A stretch of DNA of 43,473 nt from Actinomycetes bacterium (GTDB taxonomy: Bacteria > Actinomycetota > Actinomycetes > Nanopelagicales > Nanopelagicaceae): the NCBI GenBank assembly GCA_014190015.1, contig BJFT01000008.1, positions 1 to 43,473 of the forward strand, in the 5' to 3' direction. This document shows positions 27,099 to 36,181 of the stretch, one piece after another; position 1 is the first letter of the stretch; the number at the start of each line of letters is the position of its first letter. The notes beneath the pieces were generated by a model, which saw nothing but the letters and a program-made list of their open reading frames with translations, did no database searches and was not told the DNA's origin. The translations under genes and the position numbers were made by a program.

Positions 27099-28946
27099 AT
27101 GAGCGGACGCATTAAAGAAGAAGATGTTACCTATCTTCGCGAACGTGTTCCGATCGATGAAGTAGTTGCGGATTACGTACAACTTAAATCAGCAGGTGGC
27201 GGACAGAAAAAAGGTTTATGTCCTTTCCACGACGAGAAATCTCCTTCATTTCACGTAACACCTAGCAAGGGTTTTTATCACTGCTTTGGTTGCCAGGCCA
27301 GTGGCGATGTCATCTCATTTCTAATGAAGATGGATCACTTAACATTTACTGAAACTCTCGAACGTCTTGCAGATCGCATTGGTTACACACTGCGTTATGA
27401 CGAGAACTCATCTGGTCCTTCAGTTCCATCTGGAATGCGTTCTCGCTTAATTGCGGCAAATGCAGCAGCTGCAACGTATTACCAAGAACAACTCAACACT
27501 TCACCGGATGCTGCCCATGGTCGCGATCTGCTGATGAAGCGCGGATTTGATAAGGACGCGTGCAAACTATTTGGAGTTGGATTCGCACCCGATGATTGGG
27601 ATTCACTCACGAAGCACTTACGTGCACAAGGTTTTACTATCGACGAACTAGAAACTGCTGGTCTTTCAAAGATGGGTCAGCGCGGACCAATTGATCGTTT
27701 TCGTAATCGTTTAACGTGGCCAATTAAGGATATTACTGGCGACGTTGTTGGATTTGGCTGTCGCAAGTTAGCTAGTGATGAAGAAGATCAAGGCCCTAAA
27801 TATCTCAATACTCCTGAGACACCGATCTATAAGAAGAGCCAAGTTTTATACGGTTTAGATGTTGCAAAGAAAGAGATTGCAAAGAAGCGTCAAGCTGTAA
27901 TTGTTGAAGGTTACACAGATGTGATGGCTGCTCACCTAGCCGGAATCACAACAGCGGTTGCAACGTGCGGTACTGCATTCGGCGCAGACCACATTCGCAT
28001 CTTGCGCAGATTGCTAATGGATGATGATGCATTCCGCGGAGAAGTTATCTTTACATTCGATGGTGATGCTGCGGGGCAAAAGGCTGCGCTTCGAGCATTT
28101 AGTGATGATCAAAAGTTTGTCACTCAAACATTTGTGGCAGTCGAACCAGATGGATTAGATCCATGTGATCTTCGCCAAAATAAAGGTGATGCAGCCCTAC
28201 GTGATTTGATTGCAAGACGCGTTCCACTCTTTGAGTTTGCAATCCGCGCAGAGTTGGCAAAATATAACCTCACTACTCCTGAAGGTCGCATCAGTGCACT
28301 CAATGCTGCTGCGCCACTTGTTGCTCAAATTCGCGATAAGTCGTTGCGTCCCGAGTATTCACGTTCCTTAGCAGGCTGGCTCGGTGTTGAGGTCGAACAA
28401 GTTTCTGGTGCGGTTGCAACCGCAATGAAGAAGACACCACAAGTAAGTGTTGATCCAACTGCTCCAGAAGTTATCCCACAAGAGTGGCGTCCAGATCCGC
28501 AAGAGCCGCGATTAATTCTTGAACGCGAAGTTTTAAAAGCGCGCTTGCAGGCACCAGCTTTATCAACTGATTTCAACTCCCTTGAACCAACTGCTTTCAC
28601 ACATCCGGCGTATCAAGAGTTGCGTGCAGTAATTGATCAGATGGCACCAGAAAATACCGCGCTGACAATAGATAAAATCACAAATGAAAATATGAAGTCT
28701 TTATTCACTGAATTAAATGTCGAACCAATTCGCGCAGATGGTGCAGTCACCGAACATTACGTAGCAAGCATCATTGCGCGCTTGCGCGAAGTCTCTGTTT
28801 CTCGCGCAATTGCAGAACTCAAATCAAGTTTGCAAAGACTCAATCCAGTTGAAAATGAAGCCGAATACAACGCCGCCTTCGCCCAACTTGTGGCCCTTGA
28901 AAGCACTCGGCGTACCTTGCATGATCTTGCCCTCGGCGGGCTTTAA
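27099..28946 (+). CDS. dnaG: DNA primase
   Basis: A 615-residue replicative primase. The CHC2 zinc finger is complete (Cys41, His44, Cys62, Cys65 in CPFHDEKSPSFH and FYHCFGCQ). Next come the primase core (about residues 130-250) and the Toprim domain with VIVEGYTDVMAAHLAG and TFDGDAAGQKAA. A C-terminal helicase-interaction domain follows (from about 440). The start is leaderless. The nearby tRNA-Asn in the same direction matches a common actinobacterial arrangement. Confidence 0.97.
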   Translation: MSGRIKEEDVTYLRERVPIDEVVADYVQLKSAGGGQKKGLCPFHDEKSPSFHVTPSKGFYHCFGCQASGDVISFLMKMDHLTFTETLERLADRIGYTLRYDENSSGPSVPSGMRSRLIAANAAAATYYQEQLNTSPDAAHGRDLLMKRGFDKDACKLFGVGFAPDDWDSLTKHLRAQGFTIDELETAGLSKMGQRGPIDRFRNRLTWPIKDITGDVVGFGCRKLASDEEDQGPKYLNTPETPIYKKSQVLYGLDVAKKEIAKKRQAVIVEGYTDVMAAHLAGITTAVATCGTAFGADHIRILRRLLMDDDAFRGEVIFTFDGDAAGQKAALRAFSDDQKFVTQTFVAVEPDGLDPCDLRQNKGDAALRDLIARRVPLFEFAIRAELAKYNLTTPEGRISALNAAAPLVAQIRDKSLRPEYSRSLAGWLGVEVEQVSGAVATAMKKTPQVSVDPTAPEVIPQEWRPDPQEPRLILEREVLKARLQAPALSTDFNSLEPTAFTHPAYQELRAVIDQMAPENTALTIDKITNENMKSLFTELNVEPIRADGAVTEHYVASIIARLREVSVSRAIAELKSSLQRLNPVENEAEYNAAFAQLVALESTRRTLHDLALGGL

Positions 28947-29021
28947 CTCCGCTTCGATTTAGACCACCCCTTCGCCGTGCGCTAGAGTGTGCGCTCGTTA
29001 CTCTTCGTGAATAGCGAATAG

Positions 29022-29093
29022 TCCCTGATAGCTCAATGGCAGAGCAGCCGGCTGTTAACCGGCAGGTTCTTGGTTCGAATCCAAGTCAGGGAG
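29022..29093 (+). tRNA. tRNA-Asn (GTT)
   Basis: A full cloverleaf: acceptor TCCCTGA/TCAGGGA, D-arm GCTC/GAGC, anticodon stem GCCGG/CCGGC with loop CTGTTAA (anticodon GTT at 29054-29056), T-arm CTTGG-TTCGAAT-CCAAG, and G discriminator as usual for Asn. CCA is not encoded. A TAGAGT at 28983-28988 may be its -10. Confidence 0.97.
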
Positions 29094-29151
29094 CAGGAAT
29101 TTCTCAGGCTTCTCTCAGGTTAAATGAATACTTTCTGGCAACGCCTAAAGA

Positions 29152-29550
29152 ATGGGATCACCAATGAATCGCAGAGGCTTTATTCGCACTACAGCAATTG
29201 CTGCGGGTGCACTGATTTTTGGTCGTGCGCAATCTGCAGTTGCAGCTGCTCCAAAGAAGATAATCAAAGTCTCTAAGTTTCCAGTTGGTGCTTCTCAGCA
29301 ATTTGTTGCAACCAATGGCGCTCCGGCATTTTTATTTCGCACAAAGACCGGAGTATTTGCTTACTCTGCCATTTGTACGCATCAAGGTTGCACAGTTGAA
29401 TACTTAAAGGCAGGCAAGAAACTTGTCTGTCCATGTCACCGTGCCTCATTTGATCCATTTAATGGGGGCAAAGTTATTTCAGGTGAAGCAAAGGGTCCAC
29501 TTGCCAAAATTAATGTATCTATTAAAAGCGGATGGGTTGTGCAGTCGTAA
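29152..29550 (+). CDS. Rieske [2Fe-2S] protein with Tat signal
   Basis: A 132-residue exported iron-sulfur protein (start at ATG 29152 or ATG 29164). The N-terminus NRRGFIRTTAIAAGALIFG is a twin-arginine signal, so it would be folded in the cytoplasm and exported. The cluster ligands are complete: CTHQGC and CPCHRASF about 17 residues later, followed by the FNGGKVISGEAKGPL segment typical of small Rieske proteins. No cytochrome b is in the window, so it is not an obvious bc1 subunit. It may be a stand-alone electron carrier or partner of an envelope oxidoreductase. Its stop is directly followed by the HtrA ATG. Confidence 0.92.
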   Translation: MGSPMNRRGFIRTTAIAAGALIFGRAQSAVAAAPKKIIKVSKFPVGASQQFVATNGAPAFLFRTKTGVFAYSAICTHQGCTVEYLKAGKKLVCPCHRASFDPFNGGKVISGEAKGPLAKINVSIKSGWVVQS

Positions 29551-30669
29551 ATGAAAAAAAGTAGCATCAATGTAGTTATTGCCTTTGTTCTTGGTGCAAG
29601 CGTTGCCGGTGGTATAGCAGTTGCAGAAAACAACAATACCGGTGGTGTAAAAGCTTGCGTGGATAACAAAACGAAAGCGCTGTATTTATCAGCAGATGGC
29701 AAGTGCGCAAAGGGACGCTCACCCCTTGAACTAACTACAAATGATTTTGATGTGAAAAATCTTGCTGCAACGATTACTCCATCAGTAGTTTCTATTGCAG
29801 TTGAAGCAGGTTCACGTAGCGGAACTGGCTCTGGCTGGGTCTATAAGTCCAGCGCAACTTCTTCATACATAATTACAAATAATCACGTGATTGAGTCCGC
29901 AGCCCTATCCGGAACAATCACTGTCGAATTTTCTAATGGTGATCAGATTGATGCAAAGATTATTGGTCGAGATAAGGCCTATGACCTAGCTGTGCTTCAA
30001 ATTAATCGAGGAAACCTTGCAGCACTTAATCTTGGCGACTCGACAAAGTTAGTTGTTGGCGAATCTGTAATGGCAGTTGGCTCTCCACTTGGATTGGCTT
30101 CGACCGTTACAACTGGAATCATTTCAGCGCTTAATCGTCCAGTATCTGCCGGAAGCGTTGGTGCAGAATCATTCGTTAATGCGATTCAAACAGATGCTGC
30201 AATTAATCCCGGTAACTCAGGGGGAGCGTTAGTGAATTCACAAGGTCAAATTATTGGTGTGAATTCCGCAATCGCAACGCTTTCATCAGGTGGCACAAGC
30301 GGAAGCATCGGACTTGGTTTTGCTATTCCAATCACAGAGGCAAAGCGCGTGATTGACGAAATTATTACTTCTCCTACAAACACATCTACACGACCAGTTC
30401 TTGGTGTCTTCTTTGATAACACCTACGAAGGAAATGGCGCTCGTATTCTTCGACTCTCTCCAGGTGAGGCTGCCGAAAACGCAGGAATTCCAGTGGGATC
30501 AATCGTTAAGTCAATTGGTGGACAACGAGTAACTGATCAAGTCAGTGCAATCGTTCGTATTCGCTCTTTCGCACCAGGTGCCACAGTTGCTGTCACAGTT
30601 GAATTACCAAATGGCAGTGGAGTTAGAACCTTTACAGTTAAATTGGGCAAAGCGCCATCTAATGGTTAA
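29551..30669 (+). CDS. HtrA/DegP-like trypsin-type serine protease with PDZ domain
   Basis: A 372-residue exported protease. It has an N-terminal membrane anchor or signal (INVVIAFVLGASVAGGIAVA) followed by a small two-cysteine motif (ACVDNKTKALYLSADGKC) of the kind seen in many actinobacterial secreted proteins. The protease domain has His112 (NNHVIE), Asp145 (AYDLAVLQ) and Ser223 (GNSGGALVN). A single PDZ domain covers about 283-365. It probably degrades or refolds damaged envelope proteins. Starting immediately after the Rieske stop suggests co-expression. Confidence 0.94.
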   Translation: MKKSSINVVIAFVLGASVAGGIAVAENNNTGGVKACVDNKTKALYLSADGKCAKGRSPLELTTNDFDVKNLAATITPSVVSIAVEAGSRSGTGSGWVYKSSATSSYIITNNHVIESAALSGTITVEFSNGDQIDAKIIGRDKAYDLAVLQINRGNLAALNLGDSTKLVVGESVMAVGSPLGLASTVTTGIISALNRPVSAGSVGAESFVNAIQTDAAINPGNSGGALVNSQGQIIGVNSAIATLSSGGTSGSIGLGFAIPITEAKRVIDEIITSPTNTSTRPVLGVFFDNTYEGNGARILRLSPGEAAENAGIPVGSIVKSIGGQRVTDQVSAIVRIRSFAPGATVAVTVELPNGSGVRTFTVKLGKAPSNG

Positions 30670-30672
30670 TCT
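30667..30672 (+). promoter_or_regulatory. -10 hexamer of leaderless ACT-gene promoter, overlapping htrA-like stop
   Basis: TAATCT is six bases before the ATG at 30679. Its TAA is the stop codon of the protease gene. Confidence 0.5.
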
Positions 30673-30678
30673 GTAGCC

Positions 30679-30918
30679 ATGGCACTCTTTCGTTTATCTA
30701 TTTCACTACCTGATCAGCCAGGTTCACTCGGCGCTTTGGCATCTGCCATTGGTTTTGCAGGTGGAGATATTCGAGAGCTCACTGTGACTAAATCAGAGGC
30801 TGGAAAAGGCTTTGATGATTTAACTGTTGCTATTCCTGGCAGTGACCCAACTGATTTATTAAATATTCTCGGATCAATCGGTGGCGTTGAAGTAATTGAG
30901 ATTAAACCAATTAACTAG
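30679..30918 (+). CDS. Small ACT-domain protein
   Basis: A 79-residue stand-alone ACT domain. The pattern LFRLSISLPDQPGSLGALASAIGFAGGDIRELTV is the typical beta-alpha-beta opening with the ligand-binding D-x-PGSL loop, followed by the second half DDLTVAIPGSDPTDLLNILGSIGGVEVIEI. Such proteins bind amino acids and regulate enzymes in trans. The ligand and partner are unknown. It overlaps the end of the convergent galE by eight bases. Confidence 0.88.
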   Translation: MALFRLSISLPDQPGSLGALASAIGFAGGDIRELTVTKSEAGKGFDDLTVAIPGSDPTDLLNILGSIGGVEVIEIKPIN

Positions 30919-31861
30919 CTTTAAACGTATCTTCAACCATCTGATCTAAAGTCCGCACGGGCCTCCAATTAAGCAGCATCTCTGCCTTATCTATATTGGC
31001 AACTAATACAGCAGGATCTCCCGCACGTCTTGGCGCATCAATTGTTTGCAGTGGCGAGTTTTTAACGCGAGAAACAGCGGCAACAACTTCTGCAACTGAA
31101 TATCCACTGCCAGAGCCGATGTTGAAAACATGATGTTCTGAGGGAGTTAGATATGCAAGAGCCCGCATATGAGCATCGATTAAATCGATAATGTGAACAT
31201 AATCGCGCACACAGGTTCCGTCTTTAGTATCCCAATCGCGCCCAAAGATTCGAAGCGGTGAATCAGATGTTGCACGTAGCGCATTAGGAATCAAATGCGT
31301 TTCGGGATCATGACGCTCAGCCAACCATCCACGCTCTGTCTCTAGCGCTCCTGCCACATTGAAATAGCGCAGCGATACAGCGGCCACTTGTTGGGTCAGT
31401 GCTGCAGAATCTAACTCTCGCTCAATTGCTAATTTTGTTTCACCATAAGGATTTGTTGGTGCGCACTTGGCGGTCTCTGAGACGGGAGATGACTCTGGTT
31501 CGCCATATGTTGCAGCCGAAGATGAGAAGACTATTTTCTTAATGCCCAACATATTCATCTGATCAAGCAAAACCTTTGTGCCTGCAACATTTACTTTGCG
31601 ATACAAATCTGGTTTTTCAACTGATTCGCCAACCAAAGATTTGCCCGCAAAGTGCATCACTGCTTCACACCCTTTAAGTGCACGCGAAACCATGTCGGAA
31701 TCGAGCAAAGATCCTTGAACAAAGCGAACTGTTGGTGGCAGTGAATCGACGTGACCGGTGCTGCAATCATCAAGCACTGTTACATCATGGCCGCTGTTTT
31801 TTAGTATTTCCACAGCATGAGAGCCGATATATCCGGCGCCCCCTGTGACCAAGATTTTCAT
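30911..31861 (-). CDS. galE: UDP-glucose 4-epimerase
   Basis: A 316-residue short-chain dehydrogenase-type epimerase that interconverts UDP-glucose and UDP-galactose. The NAD-binding GGAGYIGSHAVEIL is at the N-terminus. SSSAATYGEP and catalytic YGETK follow, with the family segment LRYFNVAGA after them and GRDWDTKDGTCVRDYVHI further on. It is directly downstream of galT (no spacer) and forms the end of a glpK-galT-galE operon. Together with GalT it completes the later Leloir steps; no galK is in the window. Confidence 0.96.
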   Translation of the reverse strand: MKILVTGGAGYIGSHAVEILKNSGHDVTVLDDCSTGHVDSLPPTVRFVQGSLLDSDMVSRALKGCEAVMHFAGKSLVGESVEKPDLYRKVNVAGTKVLLDQMNMLGIKKIVFSSSAATYGEPESSPVSETAKCAPTNPYGETKLAIERELDSAALTQQVAAVSLRYFNVAGALETERGWLAERHDPETHLIPNALRATSDSPLRIFGRDWDTKDGTCVRDYVHIIDLIDAHMRALAYLTPSEHHVFNIGSGSGYSVAEVVAAVSRVKNSPLQTIDAPRRAGDPAVLVANIDKAEMLLNWRPVRTLDQMVEDTFKAS

Positions 31862-32971
31862 TTACTTCAGCTTTACTTCTCGCAATTGCGCAGCAGATTG
31901 TTCTGGACGTAAATCCATAATGAATGCGCCCATCGAAGATTCTGAACCTGCTAAATACTTAAGTTTTCCAGGTGCACGGCGCACACTTGTAATCTGCCAA
32001 TGCAGACGTAATAAGTCACGACCTTCGCGTACAGGCGCTTGATGCCAAGCTGCGATGTAAGCCATTGGAATATCAAAGACGCCATCTAGACGCTGTAGAA
32101 CTTCTTTGGCAATCGCAGGGTATGCATCAGCAACTTCTGGAGTGAGTTCGCTTAAATCTGCAACAGATACCTTCGGTGCAACGTGGATTTCAAATGAATA
32201 ACGAGCAGCGTATGGAACGTAGGCAACCCAGTGTTTGTTTTCCGCAACAATGCGCTCTTCATCTTTGATTTCGCGAGCAACAATTTCATCGAACAAAACC
32301 TTGCCAGTGCGCTCTTTATGTTTCTTCGCCACTTCAAGCATTCGAGAAACCTTTGGGGGAATATAAGAGTAGGCATAAATCTGGCCGTGAGGATGAGCAA
32401 GCGTCACACCAACTTCTTCGCCGCGATTTTCAAATGGCGTGATGTGATGAATGAACTTCTCTTTCGATAATTCGCGAGTGCGATCCATCCATGCTTCAAG
32501 AAGAACACGAATTCGCTCGGTGCTTAAATCTTTAAATGACTGCCCGTGATCTGCAGTAAAACAAATGACTTCACACTTGCCGGCAGCGCTTCCAGTATCT
32601 GTATCTGGTCCTGCCATATCTGGTAGCGCCCAATCACCTTCTGGGGGGCGAAGTGAAGGAGATTTGTTATCAAATACAACTACTTCAAAATCTTCCTCTG
32701 GAACTTCTGTCAGATTTTCACCAGTTGATGGACAGAGTGGACACAACTCTTTCGGCGGTAAAAACACACGACCTTGTCGATGTGCAGCCATGGCAACCCA
32801 TTCATTAACGAGTGGATCTAAACGAAGTTCACCGATACCTGGTTGCTCTGCTTTTTCGCGTTTATCACTTGCAGCTCGCGCTTGACTCTGTGTGTCGTAA
32901 TAACGAATGGTGCGGCCATCAGAGAGTGGACGATCAGTGCGCGTGACACCTGCGCCAAGAGTAGAGCTCAT
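31862..32971 (-). CDS. galT: Galactose-1-phosphate uridylyltransferase
   Basis: A 369-residue enzyme exchanging UMP between UDP-glucose and galactose-1-phosphate. It has the histidine-triad active site LAHPHGQIYAYSY, the zinc-type CPLCPS segment near the N-terminus, and the matching FENRGEEVG motif. The C-terminal half ends with WHQAPV and the LHWQITS segment. It lies seven bases after glpK and directly before galE. A TAGAGT nine bases before the ATG could give an extra start, but operon read-through from glpK is likely. Confidence 0.95.
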   Translation of the reverse strand: MSSTLGAGVTRTDRPLSDGRTIRYYDTQSQARAASDKREKAEQPGIGELRLDPLVNEWVAMAAHRQGRVFLPPKELCPLCPSTGENLTEVPEEDFEVVVFDNKSPSLRPPEGDWALPDMAGPDTDTGSAAGKCEVICFTADHGQSFKDLSTERIRVLLEAWMDRTRELSKEKFIHHITPFENRGEEVGVTLAHPHGQIYAYSYIPPKVSRMLEVAKKHKERTGKVLFDEIVAREIKDEERIVAENKHWVAYVPYAARYSFEIHVAPKVSVADLSELTPEVADAYPAIAKEVLQRLDGVFDIPMAYIAAWHQAPVREGRDLLRLHWQITSVRRAPGKLKYLAGSESSMGAFIMDLRPEQSAAQLREVKLK

Positions 32972-32978
32972 AGTGTTA

Positions 32979-34448
32979 TTACTCTATCCAATTAAGAGTT
33001 CGCTCTACTGCTTTCTTCCATAGTTTGTATTTTTCTTCGCGTGCCGTTGCGCTTTGTGTTGAACTCCAACGTCGATCTTCATGCCAGTTATTGCGCAAAT
33101 CTTGAGGAGACTTCCAGATACCGATTGCAAGACCGGCGGCATAAGCAGCACCGAGAGCTGTGGTCTCGATAACTTTCGGACGAACAACGTCGATTCCCAT
33201 GACGTCAGCTTGAATCTGCATTAATAAATTATTTGCTGTCGCGCCACCATCCACACGCATTTGTGTCAGAGTTACTTTGCTATCTGCAGCCATCGCATCC
33301 ATTACATCGCGAGTTTGATAAGCAATGGCTTCAAGAGCTGCGCGCGCAATATGTTCTTTTTTTGTTGCCCGAGTGAGCCCAACTAATACACCTCGTGCAT
33401 CGCTTCGCCAGTATGGTGCAAATAACCCCGAAAATGCAGGGACAAAATAAATCCCATCACTATCTGGCACGGATGTAGCCAAGGCCTCTACTTCATTAGA
33501 TGATTTGATGATTCCGATTTGATCACGCAGCCACTGAATCGCAGAACCTGTAACAGCCACAGAACCTTCGAGAGCATAGACAGCAGGTGCTTCACCGAGT
33601 TTGTAACACAAAGTAGTGAGTAATCCATGTGTTGAACGAACGATATTTGTTCCGGTATTTACTAGTGCAAAGTTTCCAGTCCCATACGTGGTTTTTGAAT
33701 CGCCCACACCAAAGCACGCTTGCCCGATCATTGCGCCTTGCTGATCGCCCACCATTGATGCAATTGGTACGCCATCTTTTGTCTTTGCAAAAACATGTGA
33801 AGTTGGTTTTATATCTGCTAAAACTTTTCGTGGAATACCAAAGAGTGAGAGTAGATCTGGATCCCAATCCAACGTTTCAAGATTCATCAGCGCTGTTCGG
33901 CTGGCATTAGTGACATCAGTAGCAAAAGTTCCACCTGATAAATTCCAGAGAATCCAACTATCAATAGTTCCAATACGTGCATTGCCAGATTGAATTGCAA
34001 CCTTGACTGCGTGCACGTTATTGATTAACCAATTCATCTTGCTTGCTGAAAAATATGGTGCTATTGCTAATCCTGTGCGGTGAATAACGTTTTTCTTATC
34101 TCCATCGCTTAAATCATTCATAAAATCTGCAGTTCGGGTGTCTTGCCATACAAGTGCGTTGTGCAGTGGGGCACCAGTTGTGACATCCCAAGCGATTGTT
34201 GTTTCTCGCTGGTTTGTAATACCAATCGCGGCTAAATCACTACCTTTTATTCCAGCTTTTTCTAATGCCCCAGCCATTACTTTTTGAGTGTTTGCCCAAA
34301 TTTCGGCCCCGTCGTGTTCGACCCAACCCGCTTGGGGCAAAATTTGCCGATGCTCTAATTGATGGGATGCAATAAGTTCGGCATCTTCATTAAAGATCAT
34401 GAATCGGGTACTAGTTGTGCCCTGATCAAGTGAGCCTATAAAAGTCAT
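32979..34448 (-). CDS. glpK: Glycerol kinase
   Basis: Phosphorylates glycerol to sn-glycerol-3-phosphate. At 489 residues it is normal length. The ATP-binding opening GSLDQGTTSTRFMIF, substrate segments WVEHDGAEIW and NQRETTIAWD, and the C-terminal DGGATANNLLMQIQAD and TTALGAAYAAGLA are all present. A GAGGG precedes the ATG. It diverges from glpD over a 74-bp region, so the two can be induced together. Linkage with galT-galE in one operon is unusual. Confidence 0.97.
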   Translation of the reverse strand: MTFIGSLDQGTTSTRFMIFNEDAELIASHQLEHRQILPQAGWVEHDGAEIWANTQKVMAGALEKAGIKGSDLAAIGITNQRETTIAWDVTTGAPLHNALVWQDTRTADFMNDLSDGDKKNVIHRTGLAIAPYFSASKMNWLINNVHAVKVAIQSGNARIGTIDSWILWNLSGGTFATDVTNASRTALMNLETLDWDPDLLSLFGIPRKVLADIKPTSHVFAKTKDGVPIASMVGDQQGAMIGQACFGVGDSKTTYGTGNFALVNTGTNIVRSTHGLLTTLCYKLGEAPAVYALEGSVAVTGSAIQWLRDQIGIIKSSNEVEALATSVPDSDGIYFVPAFSGLFAPYWRSDARGVLVGLTRATKKEHIARAALEAIAYQTRDVMDAMAADSKVTLTQMRVDGGATANNLLMQIQADVMGIDVVRPKVIETTALGAAYAAGLAIGIWKSPQDLRNNWHEDRRWSSTQSATAREEKYKLWKKAVERTLNWIE

Positions 34449-34522
34449 ATATCCCTCTAAAATGAAAGTCGCGTTACGATTAGCCTATCTACACATCACT
34501 TTCAGAGACAAGGACTAAGTCG

Positions 34523-36181
34523 ATGTTTTCATCAGCGCTGGACTCCGACCAGAGAGATGCAGCGCTGTCATCCTTGGCCAAAGAGCAATTTGATATTTTA
34601 ATTATCGGCGGCGGAGTTACAGGAGTTGGCGCCGCTCTCGACGCAGCATCACGTGGATTAAAAGTTGCCCTCGTTGAAGCATCAGATCTTGCATCCGGAA
34701 CATCTAGTCGCTCCAGTAAATTAATTCACGGTGGCTTGCGTTATCTTGAACAATACGATTTTAAATTAGTACGTGAAGCACTTCACGAACGCGAACTCAT
34801 GGTCTCATCCCTTGCCCCGCACTTAGTAAAGCCACTTGCATTCTTGTATCCGCTTCACGAAAAAGTACGCGAGCGCACCTATGTTGGAGCAGGTCTTGCA
34901 CTCTATGACGCGCTTCGCGGATTTAAGCGTGCGCTGCCGGGACACAAGCACATAAGTCAGAAAAAGATTGCAGAAATTGCACCATCACTTCGTCCAGATA
35001 TCGTTACTGGTGCAGTTAAGTATTTTGATGCTCAAGTAGACGATGCACGTCACACAATGATGATTGCGCGCACTGCAGCCAGACACGGTGCAGTGATTGC
35101 AACAGGCGTAAAAGTTGAGTCACTGATTAAAGATGGCAAGCGCGTAACAGGTGTAAAAGCACGCGAGACCGAAACTGGAAAATTAATCACGATCAAAGCC
35201 ACTGCAACTGTAATGTGCGCCGGAATCTGGAGCGATCAGCTCCACGAATCATTTGGACTTAAAGCCGGCTATAACGTCACCATGAGTAAAGGTGTACATA
35301 TTGTTCTGCCAAAGAACGCGATTAAATCTAAAGAAGGAATAATTTTAAAGACTGCGGTTTCGGTTCTCTTTCTGATTCCTTGGGCAGATAAGTGGATTGT
35401 TGGTACAACTGATACTCCCTACACCGGTGATCGTGGGAAACCACTCGCTGACCGCGCAGATGTTGAATACATCATCAATGAAGCCAATAAAGTATTAAAA
35501 CCAAAACTCAAAATTGAAGATGTCATTGGCGTGTATGCGGGATTGCGCCCGCTCGTTGCAAATAAGAAAGACTCGACAACAACAAAGCTTTCACGCGAGC
35601 ACACCGTAGATCGCAGCGCACCAGGCTTTGTCAGTATTGCCGGTGGCAAGTACACGACCTATCGCGTAATGGGTAAAGATGTTATTGATTTGGCTGGCAT
35701 TGAATTACGCCGGTTAATTGCAGAGAGTGTCACAGACAAACTTCCTATTGTAGGAGCCGATGGTTATTACGCATTGATGCAACAAGCTGAGCGAATCGCA
35801 GATGAAAGCGGGCTAAGTACCGAAAGTGTTATTCACTTACTCAATCGCTATGGCTCACTCATCAGTGAAGTTCTCGAAGTTATCCACGATGATCCAAAGC
35901 TTGCAAAGCCACTGACAAAGGATCTGCCGTATCTCAAAGCAGAGATTTACTATGCCGCAAGTCATGAAGGCGCACGCAGCGTTGATGACGTTATTTCACG
36001 CCGCACACGACTGGCCTTTGAGGCACCAAATAGCGCAATGGATTTAGCAAATGACGTTGCAACAATTATTGCGCCAGTACTTGGATGGACTCCAAAGCAG
36101 AAAAAGGATTCCGTCAACGCATATCTAGATATTGCCGAGCGCGAAATTGAATCTATCGAAGAAGCACTAGCTAGCGCTTAA
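34523..36181 (+). CDS. glpD: Glycerol-3-phosphate dehydrogenase (FAD, aerobic)
   Basis: Oxidises glycerol-3-phosphate to dihydroxyacetone phosphate at the inner membrane surface and feeds electrons to the quinone pool. The 552 residues start with a Rossmann FAD motif (IIGGGVTGVGAALDAASRG). The family segments SGTSSRSSKLIHGGLRYLEQ and SIAGGKYTTYRVMGKD follow, then the C-terminal DAO_C domain. An AAGGA lies upstream of the ATG. It completes glycerol catabolism with divergent glpK. It overlaps the convergent GH25 gene by four bases. Confidence 0.96.
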   Translation: MFSSALDSDQRDAALSSLAKEQFDILIIGGGVTGVGAALDAASRGLKVALVEASDLASGTSSRSSKLIHGGLRYLEQYDFKLVREALHERELMVSSLAPHLVKPLAFLYPLHEKVRERTYVGAGLALYDALRGFKRALPGHKHISQKKIAEIAPSLRPDIVTGAVKYFDAQVDDARHTMMIARTAARHGAVIATGVKVESLIKDGKRVTGVKARETETGKLITIKATATVMCAGIWSDQLHESFGLKAGYNVTMSKGVHIVLPKNAIKSKEGIILKTAVSVLFLIPWADKWIVGTTDTPYTGDRGKPLADRADVEYIINEANKVLKPKLKIEDVIGVYAGLRPLVANKKDSTTTKLSREHTVDRSAPGFVSIAGGKYTTYRVMGKDVIDLAGIELRRLIAESVTDKLPIVGADGYYALMQQAERIADESGLSTESVIHLLNRYGSLISEVLEVIHDDPKLAKPLTKDLPYLKAEIYYAASHEGARSVDDVISRRTRLAFEAPNSAMDLANDVATIIAPVLGWTPKQKKDSVNAYLDIAEREIESIEEALASA

